Below, in pieces: positions 8,450 through 17,054 of a stretch of DNA of 64,000 nucleotides (position 1 is the stretch's first letter; each line of letters opens with the position of its first letter). The DNA is taken from assembly GCF_024294805.1 (NCBI RefSeq), contig NZ_JANCLU010000008.1:1-64000 (forward strand), read 5' to 3'. A program made the position numbers and the translations under genes. The notes beneath the pieces were generated by a model that had not been told where the DNA came from, made no database searches, and saw only the letters and a program-made list of their open reading frames with translations. This DNA comes from Alsobacter ponti (GTDB lineage Bacteria; Pseudomonadota; Alphaproteobacteria; Rhizobiales; Beijerinckiaceae).

Positions 8450-9487
8450 TCAGCCCACCCGCTCGCGCGCCTCGGCGAAGCTGCGGCCGAGATCGAAGCC
8501 GAGACCCAGCCGGTCCGCCGGCTCGACCACGAACACGCCGCGCCCGGCGTGGAAGGAGCGGCCGCCGACCTCGACGCGCACCGCGCCCTCCGGCCCGTCC
8601 TCGGCCCGGCGGGTGACGCGGCCGGTGAAGGGCTCGCCGGAAATGCCTCGGAAGACGCGCTTCCGCCCCGTCTCGACGCGCCCGCTTGCGTGGTCGAGCG
8701 CCATGCGCGCCGTGACGCCCGAGCCGGTGGGGCTGCGATCGATCTGCCGCTCGGCGAAGACGCACAAATTCCAGCTCTCGGCCTCGGGCGGCGCGTCGTC
8801 CGTCAGGATCGTGCCGTAGAGGAAGCCCAGGTCCGGCTCGGTCGGGTGGTCGATGCGCATCCCGGCGCGGATCGCATCGGTCAGCGCGCCGGCCGCCGCC
8901 ACGAGGTCGTCGACCGGCGTGGCGAAGAAATCGAGGCCGAAGCGGGAGGCCGGCAGGATGGCGTAGAACGCGCCGCCATAGGCGATGTCGGAAACGATCC
9001 GGCCATGGCCCGGAAGCTCGACCGCGACGTCGCGCGCGTGGACGAAGGCCGGAACGCTCTCGAACCTCACCTCGCCCACGACGCCGTCCTTCACCTCGCA
9101 GGACACGGCGAGCGGCCCGCAGGGCGCCTCGATGACGAAGCGCGTGACCGGCTCGACCGGCGCGACCAGGCCCTGCTCCACCACCCACCGGCCGAGCGCC
9201 ACGGTCGCGTGGCCGCACATGGTCGAGTAGCCCTCGTTGTGGGTGAAAAGCACGCCCAGCGCCGCGCCGGGATAAGACGGGCGCACGGGGATGACGCCGT
9301 ACATGCCGGCATGTCCGCGCGGCTCCAGCATCATGGCGCGGCGCAGATGGTCGTGGTTGTCGCGCGCGTCGCGGCGCTGGGCGAGGATCGTGTCGCCCTT
9401 CAGCGCCGGATAGCCGCCGGTGACGATGCGCACCGGCTCCCCGGCCGTGTGCATGTCGGTGAAGGACAGTTCGATGCGGCCTGGCAT
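8450..9487 (-). CDS. Trans-3-hydroxy-L-proline dehydratase (proline racemase family)
   Basis: This 345-residue member of the proline racemase superfamily has the first catalytic cysteine kept (Cys91 in STMCGHATV). The second is replaced by threonine (Thr254 in DRSPTGSGVTA). The Cys/Thr pair separates trans-3-hydroxy-L-proline dehydratases from Cys/Cys epimerases and racemases. The product would be pyrroline-2-carboxylate. The gene is convergent with the ThDP enzyme (16-base gap). No reductase is adjacent, but an ornithine-cyclodeaminase-family gene at 23580-24539 is a candidate partner. The assignment follows family knowledge and visible residues. Confidence 0.88.
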   Translation of the reverse strand: MPGRIELSFTDMHTAGEPVRIVTGGYPALKGDTILAQRRDARDNHDHLRRAMMLEPRGHAGMYGVIPVRPSYPGAALGVLFTHNEGYSTMCGHATVALGRWVVEQGLVAPVEPVTRFVIEAPCGPLAVSCEVKDGVVGEVRFESVPAFVHARDVAVELPGHGRIVSDIAYGGAFYAILPASRFGLDFFATPVDDLVAAAGALTDAIRAGMRIDHPTEPDLGFLYGTILTDDAPPEAESWNLCVFAERQIDRSPTGSGVTARMALDHASGRVETGRKRVFRGISGEPFTGRVTRRAEDGPEGAVRVEVGGRSFHAGRGVFVVEPADRLGLGFDLGRSFAEARERVG

Positions 9488-9559
9488 GGCGGAGCTTTCG
9501 CGACGAAGGGGACGGAGCGGATGGACGACGCTTAGCGCGGAGCTCGGCCGCTTTCCAGT

Positions 9560-10486
9560 TCAGGGAGCGGCCGGCGCGGGCTCGCGCGCTTCGCCCATCA
9601 GCAGGCCCCGCGCCTGGCGAACCTCGCGCAGCACGAAGTCGGCGACGGCGCGCACGCGGGCCACGTCGCGCAGCTCGGCGTGGACGATCAGCCAGAAGGT
9701 CCGCGTCAGGCTGACCTCGCGCGGCAGCACGGGGGCGAGCCCCGGCCGTCCCGCCGCCATGAAATGCGGCAGCACGCAGACCCCCGCGCCGGCCAGGGTC
9801 GCCTCCATCTGCGCGACGAGGCTGGAGGATTGCAGGCGCGGCCGCAGGCCCTTGGCGACCTCGTCGAGGTAATCGAGCTCGGGCATGTAGATGAGGTCGT
9901 CGATATAACCCACCAGCGGATGGGCGAAGAGGTCGTCCGGCGTGCGGATCGGCGGCGACGCCGCGAGGTAGTCGCGCGAGGCGAACAGGCCCAGCCGGTA
10001 GTCCGTCAGGCGGCGGGCGACGACGCGCCCCTCCTTGGGCGGAGCCAGCGCGACGGCGATGTCCGCCTCGCGCTTCGACAGCGACAGCAGGCGCGGCATG
10101 GCGACCAGCTGCAGCTCCAGGCCCGGGTAGCGCGCCACCAGCCGCGCCGTGCGCGGGGCGAGGAACAGGCTGCCGAACCCGTCGGGCGCGCCAATGCGCA
10201 CCGAGCCCGACAACGCCAGGTCGGCCCCGCCGATGTCGCTGGAGGCCGCGAGCGCGGCGCTCTCGATCGCCTCGGCCGTCGCCACCAGCCGCTCGCCGTG
10301 CGGGGTGAGCGCGTAGCCCTGCGGGCGGCGCTCGAACAGCGTCGCCTTGAGCGCGGCTTCCAGCGACGCGATGCGGCGGCTGACCGTGGCGTGGTCAGCC
10401 CCGAGCCGGCGGGCGGCGACGGTGAGCCGGCCGGCCCTCGCCACCGCGAGAAAGAAGCGCAGATCGTCCCAGTTGAACTGGCTCAT
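9560..10486 (-). CDS. LysR-family transcriptional regulator
   Basis: This 308-residue LysR regulator has an N-terminal helix-turn-helix at about residues 4-62 (AARRLGADHATVSRRIASLE) and a C-terminal effector domain. I chose the ATG at 10486 because MSQFNWDDLRFFLAVA is the standard start of this subgroup; an in-frame upstream start would add 18 residues. It is divergent from mmsA across a 149-base gap, which contains a small dyad at 10581-10592 (CTTGG and CCAAG). It is therefore a likely regulator of the valine/isobutyrate genes. Confidence 0.9.
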   Translation of the reverse strand: MSQFNWDDLRFFLAVARAGRLTVAARRLGADHATVSRRIASLEAALKATLFERRPQGYALTPHGERLVATAEAIESAALAASSDIGGADLALSGSVRIGAPDGFGSLFLAPRTARLVARYPGLELQLVAMPRLLSLSKREADIAVALAPPKEGRVVARRLTDYRLGLFASRDYLAASPPIRTPDDLFAHPLVGYIDDLIYMPELDYLDEVAKGLRPRLQSSSLVAQMEATLAGAGVCVLPHFMAAGRPGLAPVLPREVSLTRTFWLIVHAELRDVARVRAVADFVLREVRQARGLLMGEAREPAPAAP

Positions 10487-10635
10487 GGAAGGGGCGGACC
10501 TGTGGGTATTTTCGCACGGAACAGGACGAAAAACTCCCATGGTCGTGCGCGGATCGCAATGATACTCATGGCCTCAATATCTTGGCCCCAAGCCGGGCGC
10601 GAGGCGCGCCCTACGACCCGATCCGGGAGGACAGC

Positions 10636-12135
10636 ATGGTTGCGGAACTCACCCATTTCATCGGCGGCAAGCACGTCAAGGGCACGTCGGGCCGCTTCAC
10701 GGACGCGTTCTGGCCGATGACGGGGGAAGTCGCCTCGAAGGTGCCGCTCGCCAGCGCCGCAGAGGTCGACGCCGCCGTCCAAAACGCCAAGGCGGCGCAG
10801 CCGGCCTGGGCCGCCACCAATCCGCAGCGCCGCGCGCGCGTGATGATGCGCTTCCTCGAGCTCGCCGCGCGCGACAACGAGGCGATGGCCGAGCTGCTGG
10901 CCCGCGAGCACGGCAAGACCATCGCCGACGCCAAGGGCGATATCCAGCGCGGCCTCGAGGTGATCGAGTTCTGCATCGGCGCGCCGCATTTGCTGAAGGG
11001 CGAGTACACCGAGGGCGCGGGCCCGGGCATCGACATCTACTCGATGCGCCAGCCGCTGGGCGTCGTCGCCGGCATCACGCCGTTCAACTTCCCGGCGATG
11101 ATCCCGCTGTGGAAGTGCGGGCCGGCCCTGGCCGCCGGCAACGCCTTCATCCTCAAGCCCTCCGAGCGCGACGCCGGCGTGCCGCTGCGCATCGCCGAGC
11201 TGTTCCTGGAGGCCGGCCTGCCGCCGGGCGTGATGAACGTGGTGCAGGGCGACAAGGAGGCGGTCGACGCCATCCTCGACCACCCCGACATCAAGGCTGT
11301 CGGCTTCGTCGGCTCGACCCCGATCGCCGAGTACGTCTATTCGCGCGGCTGCGCGGCGGGCAAGCGCGTGCAGTGCTTCGGCGGCGCGAAGAACCACATG
11401 ATCATCATGCCCGACGCCGACATGGATCAGGCCGTCGACGCGCTGATCGGCGCGGGCTACGGCTCGGCCGGCGAACGCTGCATGGCGATTTCGGTCGCGG
11501 TGCCCGTCGGCAAGGCCACCGCCGACCGGCTCGTGGACAAGCTCATCCCGCGCATCGAGGCGCTGAAGGTGGGTCCCTCGACCGATCCGAGCGCCGATTT
11601 CGGCCCGCTGGTGACCAAGGCGCACCTCGACAAGGTGAAGGCCTATGTCGACCTCGGCGTGAAAGAGGGCGCGACGCTCAAGGTCGACGGCCGCGACTTC
11701 AAGCTCCAGGGCTACGAGAACGGCTTCTACATGGGCGGCTGCCTGTTCGATAACGTCACCGAGGACATGCGCATCTACAAGGAGGAGATCTTCGGCCCGG
11801 TCCTCTCCGTGGTGCGCGCGCCGACCTACGAGAAGGCGCTGAGCCTTGCCAACGAGCACGAATACGGCAACGGCGTCGCGATCTTCACCCGCGACGGCGA
11901 CGCCGCCCGCGACTTCGCGGCGAAGGTCAATGTCGGCATGGTCGGCGTCAATGTGCCGATCCCGGTGCCGATCGCCTACTATACGTTCGGCGGCTGGAAG
12001 CGCTCGGGCTTCGGCGACCTCAACCAGCACGGCCCCGACGCCTTCCGCTTCTACACGAAGACGAAGACCGTCACCTCGCGCTGGCCGACCGGCATCAAGG
12101 AAGGCGCGGAGTTCGTCATCCCGACGATGAGCTGA
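10636..12135 (+). CDS. mmsA: CoA-acylating methylmalonate-semialdehyde dehydrogenase
   Basis: This 499-residue aldehyde dehydrogenase of the MmsA type converts methylmalonate semialdehyde to propionyl-CoA using CoA and NAD, with loss of CO2, at the end of valine breakdown. The nucleophile Cys282 lies in SAGERCMAIS, which is typical of MmsA. The usual glutamate base is replaced in FGGAKNHMI, as expected for CoA-acylating members. The C-terminus GGWKRSGFGDLNQHG is also characteristic. The ATG at 10636 follows a GGGAGGA ribosome site. It leads a three-gene set with isobutyryl-CoA dehydrogenase and mmsB. Confidence 0.95.
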   Translation: MVAELTHFIGGKHVKGTSGRFTDAFWPMTGEVASKVPLASAAEVDAAVQNAKAAQPAWAATNPQRRARVMMRFLELAARDNEAMAELLAREHGKTIADAKGDIQRGLEVIEFCIGAPHLLKGEYTEGAGPGIDIYSMRQPLGVVAGITPFNFPAMIPLWKCGPALAAGNAFILKPSERDAGVPLRIAELFLEAGLPPGVMNVVQGDKEAVDAILDHPDIKAVGFVGSTPIAEYVYSRGCAAGKRVQCFGGAKNHMIIMPDADMDQAVDALIGAGYGSAGERCMAISVAVPVGKATADRLVDKLIPRIEALKVGPSTDPSADFGPLVTKAHLDKVKAYVDLGVKEGATLKVDGRDFKLQGYENGFYMGGCLFDNVTEDMRIYKEEIFGPVLSVVRAPTYEKALSLANEHEYGNGVAIFTRDGDAARDFAAKVNVGMVGVNVPIPVPIAYYTFGGWKRSGFGDLNQHGPDAFRFYTKTKTVTSRWPTGIKEGAEFVIPTMS

Positions 12136-12164
12136 GGCGGACCCGCGGGGGCGAGGGCAGGGCC

Positions 12165-13322
12165 ATGAGCGCGTTCGCGTTGACCGAGGACCAGGTCGCG
12201 ATCCGCGACATGGCGCGCGCCTTCGCCGCCGAGACGCTGGCGCCCCACGCGGTGGCCTGGGACGAGGCCAAGCACTTCCCGGTCGACGAGATGCGGCAGG
12301 CCGCCGCCCTCGGCATGGGCGGCATCTACGTGCGCGACGACGTCGGCGGCTCGGCCCTGGGCCGCCTCGACGCCGCGCTCATTTTCGAGGCTTTAGCCAC
12401 CGGCTGCCCGACGGTGGCGGCCTTCGTCTCCATCCACAACATGGCCGCGTGGATGATCGACGCGTTCGGCTCCGACGAGCAGCGCCGGCGCTTCCTGCCG
12501 GCACTCACCACCATGGAGCACATCGCCAGCTACGCGCTGACCGAACCCGGCGCGGGCTCGGACGCCGCCGCGCTCAAGACGCGGGCGCGGCGCGACGGCG
12601 ACGTCTACGTGCTCGACGGGGCCAAGCAGTTCATCTCGGGCGCGGGCGTCTCGGACGTCTACGTGACCATGGTGCGGACCGGCGAGGACGGCCCCGCCGG
12701 AGTCTCGACGCTGGTCGTCGAGAAGGGGACGCCCGGCCTCTCCTTCGGCGTCAACGAGCGCAAGATGGGCTGGAACGCCCAGCCGACCCGGCAGGTGATC
12801 TTCGACAATTGCCGCGTGCCCGTGGCGAACCGGCTCGGGGCCGAGGGCATCGGCTTCAAGATCGCCATGGCGGGGCTCGACGGCGGCCGGCTGAACATCG
12901 CGGCCTGCTCGCTCGGGGGCGCACAGGCGGCGCTCGACAAGAGCGTCGCCTACATGGGCGAGCGCAAGGCGTTCGGGAAGCGGCTGCGGGACTTCCAGGC
13001 CCTGCAGTTCCGGCTCGCGGACATGGCCACGGAGCTGGAAGCGGCGCGCAGCTTCCTGTGGCGGGCCGCGGCGGCGCTCGACGCCAAGGACCCGCAGGCG
13101 ACGCAGCTCTGCGCCATGGCCAAAAGGTTCGTCACCGACGCGGGATTCGCAGCCGCCAACGAGGCCCTGCAGTTGCACGGCGGCTACGGCTATCTCGCCG
13201 ATTACGGCATCGAGAAGATCGTGCGCGACCTGCGCGTCCACCAGATCCTCGAGGGCACCAACGAAATCATGCGGCTGATCGTGGCGCGCGGCCTGCTGGG
13301 GCGCGGGCGGAACGACGCCTGA
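12165..13322 (+). CDS. Acyl-CoA dehydrogenase, probably isobutyryl-CoA dehydrogenase
   Basis: This 385-residue FAD-dependent acyl-CoA dehydrogenase has ALTEPGAGSDAAALKTRA for substrate/FAD contacts. The catalytic Glu363 lies in ILEGTNEIMRLIVARG. It sits between mmsA (29-base gap) and mmsB (11-base gap), so the likely reaction is isobutyryl-CoA to methacrylyl-CoA in valine degradation. Sequence alone does not separate it from short-chain or branched-chain paralogues; the operon decides the call. Electrons would go to ETF. Confidence 0.9.
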   Translation: MSAFALTEDQVAIRDMARAFAAETLAPHAVAWDEAKHFPVDEMRQAAALGMGGIYVRDDVGGSALGRLDAALIFEALATGCPTVAAFVSIHNMAAWMIDAFGSDEQRRRFLPALTTMEHIASYALTEPGAGSDAAALKTRARRDGDVYVLDGAKQFISGAGVSDVYVTMVRTGEDGPAGVSTLVVEKGTPGLSFGVNERKMGWNAQPTRQVIFDNCRVPVANRLGAEGIGFKIAMAGLDGGRLNIAACSLGGAQAALDKSVAYMGERKAFGKRLRDFQALQFRLADMATELEAARSFLWRAAAALDAKDPQATQLCAMAKRFVTDAGFAAANEALQLHGGYGYLADYGIEKIVRDLRVHQILEGTNEIMRLIVARGLLGRGRNDA

Positions 13323-13333
13323 AGGAGGACACC

Positions 13334-14212
13334 ATGGCGACCATCGCCTTCATCGGTCTCGGCAACATGGGCGGCCCGATGGCCGCCAACCTGGTCAAGG
13401 GCGGACACAATGTCGTCGGCTTCGACCTCGAGCCGGCCCACCTCGCGGCGGCGCGCTCCGCCGGCGTCACGGCGGCGGCGAGCGCGGTCGAGGCGGTGCG
13501 CGAGGCGGACGTCATCGTCACCATGTTGCCGGCCGGCAAGCACGTGCTGTCGGTGTGGTCCGAGGTGCTGCCGGCGGCGCGCCGGGACGCGCTGGCCATC
13601 GATTCCTCCACCATCGACGTCGCCAGCGCCAAGCAGGCCCACGAACTCGCGGCCCGCCACGGGCTCGCCTCGCTCGACGCGCCGGTGTCGGGAGGCGTCG
13701 GCGGCGCGAAGGGGGCGACGCTGACCTTCATGTGCGGCGGCGCGGAGCGCGCCTTCGAGCGCGCCGAGCCGCTGCTGAGCCTGATGGGCCGCAAGGTCGT
13801 GCATTGCGGGGCGGCCGGCGCGGGTCAGGCCGCCAAGATCTGCAACAACATGATCCTCGGCATCTCGATGATCGCGGTGAGCGAGGCCTTCGTGCTCGGC
13901 GAGAAGCTCGGGCTGTCGCACCAGGCGCTGTTCGACGTCGCCTCCACCTCGTCAGGCCAGTGCTGGTCGTTGACGACCTATTGCCCCGTGCCGGGGCCGG
14001 TGCCCACCAGCCCCGCCAACAACGGCTACGCGCCCGGCTTCGCCGCCGCGCTGATGCTGAAGGACTTGAAGCTCTCGCAGGAGGCCGCCGCCGCCACCGG
14101 CGCGACGACGCCGCTCGGGGCGCAGGCCGCCGCGCTCTACGAGAGCTTCGCCGCCGCCGGCTTCGAGGGAAAGGACTTCTCCGGCATCGTCGAGTTCCTG
14201 CGTGGGCGCTGA
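13334..14212 (+). CDS. mmsB: 3-hydroxyisobutyrate dehydrogenase
   Basis: This 292-residue beta-hydroxyacid dehydrogenase oxidises 3-hydroxyisobutyrate to methylmalonate semialdehyde, the substrate of MmsA two genes upstream. The NAD loop FIGLGNMGGPMAANL is at residues 6-20 and the family motif DAPVSGGVGGA is present. The catalytic Lys168 lies in GQAAKICNNM. A strong ribosome site (GGAGGAC) precedes the ATG at 13334. The stop codon abuts the stop of convergent yqaA. The enoyl-CoA hydratase and hydroxyisobutyryl-CoA hydrolase steps are not in this window. Confidence 0.95.
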   Translation: MATIAFIGLGNMGGPMAANLVKGGHNVVGFDLEPAHLAAARSAGVTAAASAVEAVREADVIVTMLPAGKHVLSVWSEVLPAARRDALAIDSSTIDVASAKQAHELAARHGLASLDAPVSGGVGGAKGATLTFMCGGAERAFERAEPLLSLMGRKVVHCGAAGAGQAAKICNNMILGISMIAVSEAFVLGEKLGLSHQALFDVASTSSGQCWSLTTYCPVPGPVPTSPANNGYAPGFAAALMLKDLKLSQEAAAATGATTPLGAQAAALYESFAAAGFEGKDFSGIVEFLRGR

Positions 14213-14641
14213 CTACACGGCAAGCCGCACGACGCCGGCCACCGCGAGATAGCGGGCCAGCTTGGCGAAGGCCACGATGGGCGTGAACAGCCACAGCGGC
14301 GTCCGGAACACGCCGGCGATCACCGTCAGCGGGTCGCCGATGACCGGCGTCCACGACAACAGCAGCGACCACAGGCCGTAGCGCCTGTACCAGTCGCAAT
14401 AGCGGTCGAACCGGTCCGGCTTCACGGGGAATCGCGGATGGTCGCGCCACGCGGCGAGGAAGCGCCCCACCGCCCAGTTGGCGCAAGAGCCGAGCGTGTT
14501 GCCGACGGTCGCGACGGCCAGCGCGGTGGCGAGATCGACACGCCCCGTCGCCAGCAGGCCCACGAAGGCGAGCTCGGAGGAGCCGGGCAGCAGCGTCGCG
14601 GAGAGGAAGGCGGCCGTGAACAGGCCGGCGAGTTCGAGCAT
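14213..14641 (-). CDS. yqaA: YqaA-family small membrane protein (DedA/SNARE-associated-like)
   Basis: This 142-residue integral membrane protein has the same length and pattern as the E. coli YqaA protein. The N-terminal segment FLSATLLPGSSELAFVG and the middle segment LLLSWTPVIGDPLTVIAG are the conserved family stretches. Several hydrophobic segments make an inner-membrane location likely. Function is unknown; relatives of the DedA/VTT superfamily are implicated in lipid carrier transport. I chose the ATG at 14641 by alignment with family length over one 54 bases upstream. Confidence 0.85.
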   Translation of the reverse strand: MLELAGLFTAAFLSATLLPGSSELAFVGLLATGRVDLATALAVATVGNTLGSCANWAVGRFLAAWRDHPRFPVKPDRFDRYCDWYRRYGLWSLLLSWTPVIGDPLTVIAGVFRTPLWLFTPIVAFAKLARYLAVAGVVRLAV

Positions 14642-14745
14642 GGGGGTTCCGCCGCGCTCCGACGGGCTGGGGCCTTGCCGGACGCCCGTCCCCATAGCTT
14701 AATCGCGGTGCGGATGCCAATTTGCGCCGCGCCGAGGGAGGCACC

Positions 14746-16239
<1,494 letters not shown>

Positions 16240-16249
16240 ACACCGCGGC

Positions 16250-17050
16250 GTGGACAAGCGCCGCGCGATGCCTCACCCTCCCCTCATGATTCTCGGTTTG
16301 CGCCTCGGCCTCCGGCGGCATGCCGCGCCGGCGAAGGATCCGACCCATATCGACGTGACGCATGGCGACGACGTGTTCCGGGTCGCGGTGAAGCGGGCGA
16401 CCGGGGCGCGGCGCTTCACGCTGCGCGTCAGCGCCGCCACGGGCGATGTCGTGCTGACGTTGCCGACGCGTGGCGACCTCGCCCGGGCCCAGGATTTCGC
16501 CCTGCGCCACGGCGGCTGGATCGCCTCGCGGATGGCCAAGCTGCCGGCGGGAGTCGAGATCGGCCCTGGCGCGATCATTCCCTTTCGCGGCGAGGACCAC
16601 CTCGTCGAGCACCGAGCACAGGCGCGCGGCACCGTGTGGACCGAGCGGATGCAGGGGCGCGGGCCGGCGCGCCTCGTGGTGGCGGGCTCGGCGGAACACG
16701 CTCCACGCCGCGTCGCCGACTTTCTCAAGCGGGAAGCCAAGAAGGACCTCGACGCGGCGGTGCTGAAATACACCACGGCGCTGGGCGTGCGGGCGGTCAA
16801 GATCACGCTGCGCGACACGCGCAGCCGCTGGGGATCCTGCTCGGCCGCCGGGCGGCTGAACTTCTCCTGGCGGCTGATCCTCGCGCCGCCCTTCGTGCTC
16901 GACTACCTCGCGGCGCACGAAGTCGCGCATCTCAAGGAGATGAACCACTCGCCGCGCTTCTGGCGGATCGTCCACAAGCTGTGCGACCGCACCGACGAGG
17001 CCGAAGCCTGGCTCAAGCGGCACGGCTCCTCGCTGCACCGCTATCGCTAG
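16250..17050 (+). CDS. YgjP-type metal-dependent hydrolase (SprT-like, DUF45)
   Basis: This protein of about 266 residues has the C-terminal zinc metallopeptidase motif HEVAHLKEMNH (His223, Glu224 and His227 counted from 16250). The upstream segment DTRSRWGSCS is the family signature. The N-terminal half is the variable DUF45 domain. The start is uncertain: GTG at 16250 has AGAAGG 13 bases upstream, while an ATG at 16268 lacks a clear ribosome site. The gene starts ten bases after glpK and ends four bases before the stop of the convergent PBP gene. The cellular substrate is not known. Confidence 0.85.
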   Translation: MDKRRAMPHPPLMILGLRLGLRRHAAPAKDPTHIDVTHGDDVFRVAVKRATGARRFTLRVSAATGDVVLTLPTRGDLARAQDFALRHGGWIASRMAKLPAGVEIGPGAIIPFRGEDHLVEHRAQARGTVWTERMQGRGPARLVVAGSAEHAPRRVADFLKREAKKDLDAAVLKYTTALGVRAVKITLRDTRSRWGSCSAAGRLNFSWRLILAPPFVLDYLAAHEVAHLKEMNHSPRFWRIVHKLCDRTDEAEAWLKRHGSSLHRYR

Positions 17051-17054
17051 GGGC

